From assembly GCA_019634915.1 (NCBI GenBank), contig JAHCAN010000009.1, positions 33,566 through 97,565 of the forward strand: a DNA stretch of 64,000 nucleotides, given 5' to 3'. The stretch comes from Steroidobacteraceae bacterium. Its GTDB lineage: Bacteria; Pseudomonadota; Gammaproteobacteria; Steroidobacterales; Steroidobacteraceae. Positions 32,728 to 41,885 of this stretch are shown piece by piece. Numbering within the stretch: the stretch's first letter is position 1; each line of letters starts with the position of its first letter. A program made the position numbers and the translations under genes. The notes below the pieces were generated by a model. That model did no database searches and was not told where the DNA came from. It was given only the letters and a program-made list of their open reading frames with translations.

Positions 32728-32790
32728 GCGGCATTGTAGCCGCCACGGTGCCCGATTCGGTAAGGTAGTCCGTCCCGGTCGGGGAAACCC

Positions 32791-33369
32791 ATGTCCACCG
32801 CGCTCGACAGCTGGTTCGCCCGCGAAATACTCGTGCACGAGCAGGCGCTCGAGCGCTACCTGCGCCGCTGCTGGCCGCATCGCGACGACGTGCACGACCT
32901 GCGCCAGGACACCTACGTGCGTGTCTACGAAGCGGCGGCCAGGGCGTTGCCGAGCGCACCGAAGGCCTTCCTGTTCACGACCGCCCACAACCTGATGACC
33001 GACCGGCTGCGGCGCGCGAAGGTCGTGTCGATCCTGTCGGTGGGTGATTTCGACGCCTTGAACGTCTTGGTAGAGGACGTCTCGCCGGAACGCGAGTTCA
33101 GTGGCCGCCAGGCACTCGCGCGCCTCGCCGAAGCGTTCGACCGGCTGCCCGACCGTTGCCGCGAGACGGTGTGGCTGCGTCGGGTCGAGGGCCTGCCGCA
33201 GAAGGCGGCTGCACAGCAGATGGGTGTCAGCGAGAAGACCGTGGAGAAGCACCTCGCGAAGGGCATGCGGCTGATGGCGGCCTGGTACTACGGTGGAGAG
33301 GCCGCGGCAACGGACGCCGCCGCGCACGCGCACGATGACGACCGACATGCAAGACAGCAGGCAGATTGA
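32791..33369 (+). CDS. ECF sigma factor (FecI-like)
   Basis: This is a 192-residue extracytoplasmic-function sigma factor. Region 2 carries DDVHDLRQDTYVRVYE and the FTTAHNLMTDRLRR segment; region 4 has a helix-turn-helix GLPQKAAAQQMGVSEKTVEKH. Length and the absence of extra domains fit the FecI group, which is activated by a FecR-type anti-sigma when a TonB receptor binds its ligand. A FecR gene overlaps its end and a receptor with an STN domain follows, the complete three-part signalling unit. GGGGAAA precedes the ATG. Its own promoter is not evident in the short divergent gap. Confidence 0.92.
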   Translation: MSTALDSWFAREILVHEQALERYLRRCWPHRDDVHDLRQDTYVRVYEAAARALPSAPKAFLFTTAHNLMTDRLRRAKVVSILSVGDFDALNVLVEDVSPEREFSGRQALARLAEAFDRLPDRCRETVWLRRVEGLPQKAAAQQMGVSEKTVEKHLAKGMRLMAAWYYGGEAAATDAAAHAHDDDRHARQQAD

Positions 33370-34366
33370 ACAGGCCGCCGCCGCGTGGCTCGCGCGACGC
33401 GAGGGCGACGGCTGGACCGACAGCGACGCGGCCGCGCTCGACGCGTGGATCGCCGCGTCCACCGCGCATCGGGTCGCCTTCGTGCGGCTCGAGTCGGCCT
33501 GGACTGCCTGCGGGCGCCTGCAGGCACTCGGCGCGGGCACCCGTCCCGGCCGGATACCACCGCGCGGACCCTGGCCCGGCCTGCCGGCGGGCGATCACGC
33601 GACGGCGCCCGCCAACCCGCGTCGCCACCGCGCCGCATGGACGGGCGGCGCGCTCGCGATCCTGCTCGCCGGCGCGGCACTCGGCTGGGGATGGCGCGTC
33701 CATGTCGCGAGCGAGGACGCCTCGTACGCGACGTCCGCGGGCGAGCTGCGCACCGTCACGCTCGCCGACGGCAGCTCCGCCACGCTGAGCAGCGACAGCG
33801 TGATCCACATGCGCCTCACGCGCCGTGAACGCCACATCGACCTGCAACGCGGCGAGGCGTTCTTCTCGGTCGCGCACGATGCGCGCCGCCCGTTCACCGT
33901 CGCGGTCGGCGCGCGGCGCGCCGTCGCGGTCGGGACGCGCTTCGCCGTGCGCAACGATCCGGACGAGATGCGCATCGTCGTCACCGAAGGCGTCGTGCGA
34001 CTCGAGCTGCAGTCGGCGCACCCGGAGGCCGCCGCGCCGAGCACGCTGCTGACCGCGGGCATGGTCGCGACGGCGCAGGGCAACAGCGTGCTCGTGCGCA
34101 GCGTGAGCCCGGAGGACGCCGAGCGCTACCTGTCCTGGCGCAGCGGCTTCCTGTCGTTCCACGACACGCCGCTGGCCGCTGCCGCCGCCGAATTCAATCG
34201 CTACGCATCGCGGCCGCTCGTCATCGGTGACGCCGCGGTCGGGCAGATTCCGATCGGCGGCAATTTCCGCTGGTCGAACTCGGAGGCATTCGTGCGGCTG
34301 CTCGAGGACGGATTCGGCATCCGGGCCGAACGCCTGGCCGACCGCATCGTGCTGCGCAGTCACTGA
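33335..34366 (+). CDS. FecR-family anti-sigma factor
   Basis: This is a 343-residue membrane protein that carries the signal from the receptor to the sigma factor. It has an N-terminal DUF4880 cytoplasmic domain (about 1-45, with the Trp/Ala-rich EQAAAAWLARRE), a single transmembrane helix (about 103-120), the FecR periplasmic domain (about 135-230, with VTLADGSSATLSSDS and the HIDLQRGEAFFSV motif) and a C-terminal DUF4974-like region that would contact the receptor. The start at 33335 overlaps the sigma gene by 35 bases; the next ATG in frame is 33347. The layout is that of FecR-like regulators. Confidence 0.9.
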   Translation: MTTDMQDSRQIEQAAAAWLARREGDGWTDSDAAALDAWIAASTAHRVAFVRLESAWTACGRLQALGAGTRPGRIPPRGPWPGLPAGDHATAPANPRRHRAAWTGGALAILLAGAALGWGWRVHVASEDASYATSAGELRTVTLADGSSATLSSDSVIHMRLTRRERHIDLQRGEAFFSVAHDARRPFTVAVGARRAVAVGTRFAVRNDPDEMRIVVTEGVVRLELQSAHPEAAAPSTLLTAGMVATAQGNSVLVRSVSPEDAERYLSWRSGFLSFHDTPLAAAAAEFNRYASRPLVIGDAAVGQIPIGGNFRWSNSEAFVRLLEDGFGIRAERLADRIVLRSH

Positions 34367-34443
34367 GCGGGGGATTCACCACGTTCGTTCGTCCTATTCG
34401 GGACAGGGCGCCGCGGCGCCACAGTCAGGGGAGCAGAGCATCC

Positions 34444-37400
34444 ATGTCGAACTCGATTCGCCGGTGGCTGTCGGGCATCGCCTGCAGCGTCGCGTTTGCA
34501 GCTGGCGCGCAGGCCGCGCCGACATCCGCACAGATCGACGTACCCGCCGGCGAGCTGGTCGTCGCCCTCGATTCGCTCGCGCGCCAGACCGGCGTGCAGT
34601 TCGTCTATCGCGCCGATCAGCTGCGCGGCGTGCGCACGGCCGGCGTGCAGGGCGCGGATTCGGCCGACGCCGCGCTCGACCACCTGCTGCTCGGCAGCGG
34701 CTTCGGGCCGCGCCGCGAGGCTTCGGGTGCCGTCGTCATCGTCAGGAACGACAGGCCCGCCCGCGCGCTGGCGAGGGCACAGACCGACACGGCCGCCGGC
34801 GGCACGGGTGGCCCGGCGCCGCAGGCCGAAGCACCGCCGGCCGAGCTCGAGGTCGTGCAGGTCACCGGCTCGCGCATCGCGCGCACGGCCATCGAGGGCC
34901 CGTCGCCGATCACCGTGATCACCGCGGACGACATCCAGGCCGCGGGTTTCACGGCCGTGCCCGAACTGCTGCGCTCGATCACGCAGAACGGCGGCGAAAC
35001 GCAGAGCCAGCAGTCGGCGAGCGGCGCCGACTTCACGCCCGGCGCGCAGCAGGTGGACCTGCGCGGCCTCGGACCCAACCACACGCTGGTGCTGGTCAAC
35101 GGCCGCCGCATCGCCGACTTCCCGCTGCCCTTCAAGGGCCGCAGCAATTTCACCGACGTGTCGAGCATCCCGCTCGGCATGGTCGAGCGCGTCGAAGTGC
35201 TCACCGGCAGCGCCTCCGCGGTGTACGGCTCCGACGCCATCGCCGGCGTCGTGAACTTCATCCTGAAGCAGAAGCCGGACGGCACCGCGGTGACCCTGCG
35301 CTACGGCGAGGCGAGCCGCGGCGGCGACGAGTCGCTCAAGCTCGACCTGTCCTCCGGCTTCGAGCGCGGCGCGTTCACCGCGGTCTTCGGCGCCGAGCTG
35401 CTCCACCAGAAGCCGCTGTGGGCCTTCGACCGCGGCATCCAGGACTCGACGCTCGATGCGCCGACCGCGCGCTCGCAGATCGCGCGCCGCGTGTTCCTGC
35501 GCACCAACTGGTACGACGAATACCTGGACCCCGGCCAGGCGACCTGCGATGCGCTCGCCTCGCTCAACGACGGCAGCACGTTCCGCGCGGTGCGCCCCGG
35601 CTGGGGCATCGACGGCGACGACGGCTTCTACTGCGGCAGCAACGAATCGATCGGCTACGGCACGATCCTCAGCGAGCGCAAGGGCGTGAACGCCTACGGC
35701 TCGCTGAACTACCGCTTCGACAACGGCCATCGCTGGTTCGCCGACATCCAGGCCGGCTACCACAAGCTCGCGCTCTACCGCGACGTGACGCAGTGGAGCT
35801 ACATGGCGCCCGACGGCAACGAGGAAGGCTACTTCTACAACCAGGCGACCGACGACGTCGAGTACTGGCAGCGCCAGTTCTCGCCGGAGGAGATGGGCGG
35901 CCTCGGCCGCGGCATGATCCGCAACAACCAGACCACGGTCAGCGTCACGACCGGCTTCGCCGGCAATCTCACGCCCGACTGGACCTACGAGCTGGCGCTG
36001 AGCCATTCGCAATACGAGGCGACGATCAGCTGGCCGCAGATCGTCGCGGCGGCGGCCAACGAGCTGTTCCTCGGCCCGCAGCTCGGCACCGACGACGACG
36101 GCTTCCCGATCTTCGACGCCGATCCGGCGCGTCTCTACACGCCGCTGACCCGCAGCGAATACGATGCGATCGGCACCAAGACGACCTATCACCCCGAGTC
36201 GCGCACCGACACGCTGGCGCTGACGCTCGGCAATGCGGCGCTGTTCGACCTGCCGGCCGGCCCGGTCGGCTTCGCGGGCGTCGTCGAGGCCGGCAACCAG
36301 GCGTACGAGCTGAATCCCGATCCGCTCGCGACCGAGTACTACTACTACAGCTGGAAGGATTCGGACGGCCACGGCAGCCGCAATCGCTGGGCAGCCGCCG
36401 GCGAGCTGCGTGCGCCGCTGCTCGAAACGCTGAACCTGAGCGTGGCCGGGCGCTACGACCAGTACCACTACTCCGGGCACGGCGTCGGCAAGTTCACGTA
36501 CAACGCGGGCCTCGAATGGCGCCCGGTGCAGTCGCTGCTGGTGCGCGGCTCGTACGGCACCGGCTTTCGCGCGGCCGACCTGCACTACGTGTTCGCCGGT
36601 CCGGGCAACGACGAGACCTCGGGCATCGATTACTACGCCTGCCTCAGCGACGATCCCGGCGCATCCGACTGCTCCGACTACGACGAGGACCTGATCCGCG
36701 GCCGCGAGGGCAACCGCAATCTCGACCCCGAGACGAGCACCTCGTGGACCGCCGGCTTCGTCTGGTCACCGAGCCGCAACTTCGATCTCACGGTCGACTA
36801 CTTCGACATCCGCATGCGCGACCAGGTGCTCGACATGAGCGTCGATTCGATCCTGCGCGACGAGGCGAGCTGCCGCCTCGGCACGCTCGATCCGGCCTCC
36901 CCGACCTGCGTCGATGCGCTGTCGCGCGTCACGCGCATCAACGGCGACCTGTACGGCATCTTCGTCAACCCGGTGAACGTCGCCCGCGAAACGACCAGCG
37001 GCCTCGACGTGAGCGCGCAATACCGGCTGCCGACGCCGATCGGCGAGTTCCGGCTGTCCGCGAACCACACCTGGGTGAACGAGCATGAGTTCCAGCAGTT
37101 CCGCGGCGACCCGATCGAGGACCAGTTCGCGGTGAACAGCGGCTTCGATATCCCGCGCACGAAATCGAGCGCCACGCTCGCGTGGCGCTACGGCGGCTGG
37201 TCCGCGAGCCTGCATGCCGAGCGTCTCGGCAAGTTGCCGAACTCGGATTCCTACGACCAGGTGTACGACCCCGAGGACGGCGGCAGCCCGTGGATCGACG
37301 CGACGTGGCGCTACAACGCGTCCGCGGGCCTGGCGATCGGCGAGGCGATGCAGGTCCTGCTGATGGTGGACAACCTGACCGACGAGATGCCGCCGAAGGA

Positions 37401-37506
37401 TCCGACCTATACGGCCTATCCTTACTACGACATCTCGTGGTTCGACTCCGTGGGGCGCTCGTACTACCTGAGCTTCACGTACCGGTTCGGCGGCGGGCCG
37501 CGGTAA
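34444..37506 (+). CDS. TonB-dependent receptor with STN signalling domain
   Basis: This is a 1,020-residue outer-membrane importer. A signal peptide (1-24) is followed by an STN (secretin and TonB N-terminal) domain at about 28-100, then a low-complexity linker, a TonB-box-like EVVQVTGSRI (about 137-146), the plug (about 150-270, with VERVEVLTGSASAVYGSDAI) and a large barrel ending YLSFTYRF, with a short GGGPR tail after it. The STN domain lets it signal to the FecR protein encoded just upstream. The M16 pair behind it makes a protein or peptide cargo plausible. It is longer than typical siderophore receptors. SD AGGGGAG precedes the start. Confidence 0.93.
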   Translation: MSNSIRRWLSGIACSVAFAAGAQAAPTSAQIDVPAGELVVALDSLARQTGVQFVYRADQLRGVRTAGVQGADSADAALDHLLLGSGFGPRREASGAVVIVRNDRPARALARAQTDTAAGGTGGPAPQAEAPPAELEVVQVTGSRIARTAIEGPSPITVITADDIQAAGFTAVPELLRSITQNGGETQSQQSASGADFTPGAQQVDLRGLGPNHTLVLVNGRRIADFPLPFKGRSNFTDVSSIPLGMVERVEVLTGSASAVYGSDAIAGVVNFILKQKPDGTAVTLRYGEASRGGDESLKLDLSSGFERGAFTAVFGAELLHQKPLWAFDRGIQDSTLDAPTARSQIARRVFLRTNWYDEYLDPGQATCDALASLNDGSTFRAVRPGWGIDGDDGFYCGSNESIGYGTILSERKGVNAYGSLNYRFDNGHRWFADIQAGYHKLALYRDVTQWSYMAPDGNEEGYFYNQATDDVEYWQRQFSPEEMGGLGRGMIRNNQTTVSVTTGFAGNLTPDWTYELALSHSQYEATISWPQIVAAAANELFLGPQLGTDDDGFPIFDADPARLYTPLTRSEYDAIGTKTTYHPESRTDTLALTLGNAALFDLPAGPVGFAGVVEAGNQAYELNPDPLATEYYYYSWKDSDGHGSRNRWAAAGELRAPLLETLNLSVAGRYDQYHYSGHGVGKFTYNAGLEWRPVQSLLVRGSYGTGFRAADLHYVFAGPGNDETSGIDYYACLSDDPGASDCSDYDEDLIRGREGNRNLDPETSTSWTAGFVWSPSRNFDLTVDYFDIRMRDQVLDMSVDSILRDEASCRLGTLDPASPTCVDALSRVTRINGDLYGIFVNPVNVARETTSGLDVSAQYRLPTPIGEFRLSANHTWVNEHEFQQFRGDPIEDQFAVNSGFDIPRTKSSATLAWRYGGWSASLHAERLGKLPNSDSYDQVYDPEDGGSPWIDATWRYNASAGLAIGEAMQVLLMVDNLTDEMPPKDPTYTAYPYYDISWFDSVGRSYYLSFTYRFGGGPR

Positions 37507-37537
37507 AAAAACGCCGCGGCAGCTTGCTGCCGCGGCG
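37505..37537 (-). terminator. Strong hairpin terminator, minus strand
   Basis: CGCCGCGGCAGC-TT-GCTGCCGCGGCG (37512-37537) is a perfect 12-bp stem. On the minus strand it is followed by seven T residues (plus-strand A run 37505-37511), so it ends transcripts from the SPOR lipoprotein side. On the plus strand, after the receptor stop, there is no T run. Confidence 0.75.
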
Positions 37538-37585
37538 CAGTCGAGCGAACACCGGGGAAGTTGTTCGCAATCCTGTCCGGGTCGA

Positions 37586-37789
37586 TCAGCCTTTCGATTC
37601 GACGTAACAGGCCTGGCCGCGCGCGACGTAAGCCTTCGCGACACAGCGCGCGCGCGCGAGCCGCGCGTCGACCCGTGTCTGGGCCGGTTGGCGGCCCCCG
37701 CCGGCGAGCAGCAGTGCGACCGGCCAGTGGCGGACGCAATCGCTCGGGCGCAGCGCGGGCAGCAGGACTGTCAGTGCTCGTGTGCTCAT
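37586..37789 (-). CDS. Small hypothetical ORF (doubtful)
   Basis: This is a 67-residue frame starting MSTRALTVLLPAL and ending CYVESKG, between the SPOR gene and the terminator that lies downstream on the same strand. It has a mildly hydrophobic front and two Cys near the end, but no purine-rich ribosome site precedes its ATG and I recognise no family. It could be a real small protein co-transcribed with the lipoprotein gene, or chance open frame in GC-rich DNA. The rest of the interval 37538-37895 holds no other candidate. Confidence 0.2.
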   Translation of the reverse strand: MSTRALTVLLPALRPSDCVRHWPVALLLAGGGRQPAQTRVDARLARARCVAKAYVARGQACYVESKG

Positions 37790-37895
37790 CGACAAGGAGT
37801 GAGGAGCAAACGACGTGCCAGCCGCCTGCTTCATATAAATCAATGACTTGCGCGCCGGCCGCGCGCCGCGCGCCTGCGCGAACTGACGCGGCGTG

Positions 37896-38672
37896 TCACT
37901 TTCCGACGGGCAGGACGACCACGCAGGCCTGCGATCGCGCCCGCAGCGCTTCACAGACGCTGCGCGCCTTCGCCTCGCTCGGCACCGCCGCGCGCAGCCG
38001 ATAGAGCTTGCCCGAGCCGCTCGCCACCGGCGCGATCGCGGGCTCGAGCCCGGCGAGCACCGCGCCATGACGACTGACCGCGCCCTGCCAGGCGGTGCGT
38101 GCACCCGCTTCGCTGCCGAACGCGCCGAGTTGTACGCCGTAACCGGACGGCGGGACAGCGGTGGACGGTGCGGGCGCGGGCCGGGTCGAGGCTGCGCTCG
38201 GCGGAGACGTGGCAGGCGGTGGCGCAACGGATGATGGCGCGGCGGGTGGCGGCGCAGCGGATGACGGCGCGGCGGACGCCGCTGCCGGGGGCGATGCCGT
38301 AGGCGGCGACGCAGCGCCCGCCGCCGGCGCCGGCGTGGTCTTCGCCGGCGTGTCACCGAGCGAGAAATTCTCGACGCGGATGCGCGCCTCGTCGGCCCAT
38401 TTGCTCTCGGGGTGCTGGCGCAGGTAGGCCTGGTAGGCCTCGAGCGTGTCGAGCGTCGCGGCCTGCTGCCAGTCGCGCTCCTCGCCGAGTTGCCGGATGC
38501 GCGCCTCGGCCTGGGTCACGAGCGGGCTGTCGCCATGCTTCGTGATGAAGCTGCCGTAGGCTTCGATCGTGTCCGCGGTCTGTGCGGACTGCCAGTCCTG
38601 GCGTTCGCGGCTGCAGCCCGCGAGGATCGCGATGCAGGTCACGAACAGCAGCATTCGCAGGCGGGAAGACAT
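37896..38672 (-). CDS. SPOR-domain lipoprotein
   Basis: This is a 258-residue lipoprotein with the signal ending at Cys20 (ILAGC). Residues about 25-105 are helical with two repeated W-QQA/WQSA...T-EAY units resembling tetratricopeptide-type repeats. A long Pro/Ala/Ser linker follows (about 112-172). The last 80 residues are a SPOR domain (YGVQLGAFGSEAGARTAW), which binds denuded glycan strands at the division septum. It is divergent from the bactofilin gene, so both may take part in cell-shape or septal work. Confidence 0.9.
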   Translation of the reverse strand: MSSRLRMLLFVTCIAILAGCSRERQDWQSAQTADTIEAYGSFITKHGDSPLVTQAEARIRQLGEERDWQQAATLDTLEAYQAYLRQHPESKWADEARIRVENFSLGDTPAKTTPAPAAGAASPPTASPPAAASAAPSSAAPPPAAPSSVAPPPATSPPSAASTRPAPAPSTAVPPSGYGVQLGAFGSEAGARTAWQGAVSRHGAVLAGLEPAIAPVASGSGKLYRLRAAVPSEAKARSVCEALRARSQACVVVLPVGK

Positions 38673-38729
38673 GGCTGGCGCACTCCGTCGACGAACCGGC
38701 TGATATTCTAGCGCCAGGAGGGTTCCACG

Positions 38730-39125
38730 ATGTCAGACCTGCCGAAGCGGCGCCTGCTCGACCAGTTCGGTTCGTCGCCGACCTACATCGCCGAGGGCAG
38801 CCGCCTGCAGGGCGACATCGAGACGCGCGGGCCGCTCGTTCTGTCGGGCACGTTCGAGGGCAACGGGCGCTGCGCTGCCGCGGTGTCGATCAGCGTGGGC
38901 GCACGCTGGCACGGCGACCTGCACGCGAAGACCGGCGTGATCGCCGGTGAAGTGATCGGCAACGTGACGATCGACGAGAAGCTCGAGATCGGCGCGACCG
39001 CGGTGATCCGCGGCAGCATCGCCGCCCGCACGCTCGCGATCGCCAACGGCGCGGTGATCGACGGCGACATCGTCGTCACCGGCACGCAGCCGGTCGTCAA
39101 GTTCGACGAAAAACGCAGCGCCTGA
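38730..39125 (+). CDS. Bactofilin
   Basis: This is a 131-residue polymer-forming cytoskeletal protein (DUF583). The core (about residues 18-118) is a right-handed beta-helix of short repeated strands with the family pattern I-EGSRLQGDIETRG, then L-LSGTFEGN and VIAGEVIGNVTI. The N-terminal 17 residues are polar and carry no signal. Bactofilins build filaments at the membrane and recruit cell-wall enzymes. AGGAGG lies upstream at good spacing. It is single-gene here and divergent from the SPOR lipoprotein. Confidence 0.93.
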   Translation: MSDLPKRRLLDQFGSSPTYIAEGSRLQGDIETRGPLVLSGTFEGNGRCAAAVSISVGARWHGDLHAKTGVIAGEVIGNVTIDEKLEIGATAVIRGSIAARTLAIANGAVIDGDIVVTGTQPVVKFDEKRSA

Positions 39126-39160
39126 AGGAGCGCCGGGCCTGGCGCCGCTGATGTGCCCGA

Positions 39161-39183
39161 CGCCCGCGCCCGACGCGCGGGCG
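39161..39183. other. GC-rich hairpin between convergent genes
   Basis: CGCCCGCG-CCCGACG-CGCGGGCG forms an 8-bp stem between the bactofilin and sugar-dehydrogenase genes, with no T run. It may still slow transcription in both directions. Confidence 0.3.
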
Positions 39184-39198
39184 GACGCTGCGGCGACC

Positions 39199-41751
39199 TC
39201 AGTTACAGCTCGTGGCCGTCAGGCTCGTGATCCAGCTCCGGATCAGCTGTTCCGCCGTGTCGTCGACGAGTGAAGACGCAAGCGGCGGCATCATGACACC
39301 GGCAACGCGCGTGTCGATGCGCGCGAGCAATACCGAACTGTCCGGCGCGCCGGGCGCGACGATGCGCGCATTCGGCAGCCCGAGATCGCCGGCCTGCGGC
39401 GTCGCATTGCAGGCGTTGGTCGCCGCGAGCGCGGTCGTGTAGCGCAGGTCCATGTTCGACGGCGCCGTACTGTTCGGGCGATGGCAGAACGAGCAGTTGG
39501 TGTGCAGCCAGGCGCGGGCGCGCTCGCTGACGGTACCGCTGCTCTCATCGTAAGGGTTGGGCATGGCCGCAAGCGTCGCCGGATCATCGGGGATGCCGGG
39601 ATTCAGCATGCCGATGTGATCGAGCGTCACGATCTGGTTCGCCGTGCGCCCGGTGATCGGGTAGAGGATGCTGCCGTTCAGCTGTGCCGTCTCGAGGCCG
39701 AGGCTGCGGCCCGCGGCGCTCGTGTGGCAGGCGAGGCATTGCGCTTCGCTCGGGAAGATCCAGTCCTGGCTGCCGAGGTCGACGGTCTTGCCGCCGACGA
39801 CGCGCGTCGCGTCGGTACCCTGACTGTTCCATTCATACGTGTAACCGGCCCAGTTGCCGACACCGGTGGTATGACGCATGAACAGGCGCGTCTCGACGAG
39901 CCGACCGTCGATGCTGAAATCCTTGCGCAGCACCGAGCCCGGCGGCAGGTCCCAATCGCCGCCGTTCGGATTGATCGTCATTCCGTTCGGCAGCGCGAGC
40001 CAGCGCGTCTTGTCGGCGCCATCCGACCAGAAGCCCGCGTTCGGCGCGTAGGGAATCAGGCCCGGCGCAGGCTGCGCCGGGTTGCCACTCGCGCCGCAAC
40101 CCGTCGCCGACAGCAGATTCGCCACCGAACCGCCCGAGCCGGTGCCAGGCACGAGCCGGTAGAGCCCGCCGCCGTTCAGGTCGACGACGTACAGCTCGCC
40201 GTCCGCGCCCTCGCCGAACGAGGAAATGCCGAGACCGGTCGACAGACCCTGCGCGGAAGTCACGGTCACGGTAGGCGCGGTCGATGAAGCGATGTTCCAG
40301 ATCCGCCCGCTGCCGTAGTCCGCGAAGAAATACTGGCCGGCGAACGCGGGCATCGCCGTGCCGCGGTAGACGTAGCCGCCGGTCACCGAGAATCCCGCAC
40401 TGTGGCTGTACTGCGCGATCGGCGGCAGGAACGGACCCGTCAGTCCCGGGCAGGCATTGGACGTCGTGTCGGTCCCCTCGCGGCAGCGCCAGCCGTAGTT
40501 GCCGCCGGACTCGACCCGGTCGATCTCCTCGATCGCATTCTGGCCGACGTCGCCGACCCAGAGCTGGCCGGTGTCGCGATCGAAGCTCCAGCGCCAGGGA
40601 TTCCTGAGGCCGTATGCATAGATTTCACGGCACTGCGCCGCAGTAGTCGTGCCGCTCGCGCACGAGCCGCCGGTTGCCGCGAACGGATTGCCGGCGGGGA
40701 TCGTGTAGCCGGTCGCGGCCGGCGCACCGACGTCGATGCGCAGCATCTTGCCGAGCACGTTCTGCAGGTTCTGGGCGTTGCCGATCGAACCATGCTGGTC
40801 GTTGCCGCCGCCGCCGTCGCCGAAGCCGATATAGAGATAGCCGTCGGGACCGAAGGCGATGTTGCCGCCGTTGTGATTGCTCTCCGGCTGCATGACCGTC
40901 AGCAGGACCTGCTCCGAATCCGGATCGAGGGCCGTGCCGCCGCCCGCCAGCGTGAACGAGGAGATGCGCGAGGTGAGCGAGCCCGGAACCGTGGTCGTAT
41001 ACGAGAGGAAAACCCGCGGGTCGGTAGGGAAATCCGGATGGAAGGCCATGCCCAGCAGGCCCCGCTCGCCGCCCGAGTCCACGCGCGAGCTGATATCGAT
41101 GAAATTCGTGGGGGTCGCCGGTGACGCCACGTTGTTGAACACGCGCACCCGTCCGGCCTGCTCGACGACGTACCAGCGGCCGCCGTCGCCGGGCGCCTGC
41201 TGCATGTGCACGGGCGAGCTGAACGCGAGGGACGGGAACACGCGGCTGACCGCCAGCGTGGCCGCAGGCTCGGCGCCCGCGACACAGCTGGTGTTGCCCG
41301 GCCGCGTATCGAGACCCGAGACCGGCGGCTGCGGCACGTCGGGCGTCGTGACCTGCGCGGCGGCCGACAGCGCCGACTCGTTCGCAGGGGTCGCCGCATC
41401 GAATGCGCGCACGCGGTAGCTGTACGTCGTGTTCGCAGCGACCGTGCTGTCGGTGTAGCTGTTGGTCGTCGGCGAGGCGAGCGGCGTCGCACTACCGTCG
41501 CGGTAGACGCGATAGCCAGCCACTCCGCTGCCGCCCGTGTCGGTCGAGGCCGTCCAGGTCAGCTGCACCTGGGTCGGCGACGGCGCTGTGGCGACGACAT
41601 TGGCCGGCACCGAAGGCGGCGTCGTGTCCCCGGTGGGTGGCGGCGTACCGCCGCCCCCGCCGGAATCTCCGCCGCCGCCACAGGCGGTCAGGCCGCCGCA
41701 CGACACGAAAGCGGCCGTCAGGGCGAGCGAAAGCAGGCTTGCGCGTGGCAT
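39199..41751 (-). CDS. FN3-GSDH-cytochrome c fusion lipoprotein
   Basis: This is an 850-residue protein. ATG 41751 gives a lipoprotein signal with Cys24 (LTACGGGG), then a fibronectin type III domain (about 50-140). A glucose/sorbosone dehydrogenase beta-propeller (about 180-560, ERGLLGMAFHPDFP, then GFGDGGGGNDQ and ENL-type repeats) is the PQQ-dependent Yli/Asd family. The C-terminal part has two haem-binding motifs, CLACH (672-676) and CSFCH (753-757), so electrons could pass from PQQ to haem c within one chain. The sugar or aldehyde substrate is unknown. It is divergent from the GDPD operon. Confidence 0.88.
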   Translation of the reverse strand: MPRASLLSLALTAAFVSCGGLTACGGGGDSGGGGGTPPPTGDTTPPSVPANVVATAPSPTQVQLTWTASTDTGGSGVAGYRVYRDGSATPLASPTTNSYTDSTVAANTTYSYRVRAFDAATPANESALSAAAQVTTPDVPQPPVSGLDTRPGNTSCVAGAEPAATLAVSRVFPSLAFSSPVHMQQAPGDGGRWYVVEQAGRVRVFNNVASPATPTNFIDISSRVDSGGERGLLGMAFHPDFPTDPRVFLSYTTTVPGSLTSRISSFTLAGGGTALDPDSEQVLLTVMQPESNHNGGNIAFGPDGYLYIGFGDGGGGNDQHGSIGNAQNLQNVLGKMLRIDVGAPAATGYTIPAGNPFAATGGSCASGTTTAAQCREIYAYGLRNPWRWSFDRDTGQLWVGDVGQNAIEEIDRVESGGNYGWRCREGTDTTSNACPGLTGPFLPPIAQYSHSAGFSVTGGYVYRGTAMPAFAGQYFFADYGSGRIWNIASSTAPTVTVTSAQGLSTGLGISSFGEGADGELYVVDLNGGGLYRLVPGTGSGGSVANLLSATGCGASGNPAQPAPGLIPYAPNAGFWSDGADKTRWLALPNGMTINPNGGDWDLPPGSVLRKDFSIDGRLVETRLFMRHTTGVGNWAGYTYEWNSQGTDATRVVGGKTVDLGSQDWIFPSEAQCLACHTSAAGRSLGLETAQLNGSILYPITGRTANQIVTLDHIGMLNPGIPDDPATLAAMPNPYDESSGTVSERARAWLHTNCSFCHRPNSTAPSNMDLRYTTALAATNACNATPQAGDLGLPNARIVAPGAPDSSVLLARIDTRVAGVMMPPLASSLVDDTAEQLIRSWITSLTATSCN

Positions 41752-41765
41752 CGGGCACCCCCGGA

Positions 41766-41771
41766 TATACT
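41766..41771 (+). promoter_or_regulatory. -10 box (TATACT) ahead of GDPD operon
   Basis: TATACT lies about 115 bases before the GDPD start on the plus strand. No good -35 was seen. Confidence 0.25.
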
Positions 41772-41885
41772 GTCGGCAGTCTTCCGGATCATGAATCGGA
41801 ACCGGCTCATGTTTGCACAGTGGCCCCGCGCGAGGAACCGCCACGGCTGTACGGTTTCGCCGACAGCGGCCCGTCCCGTCACATC

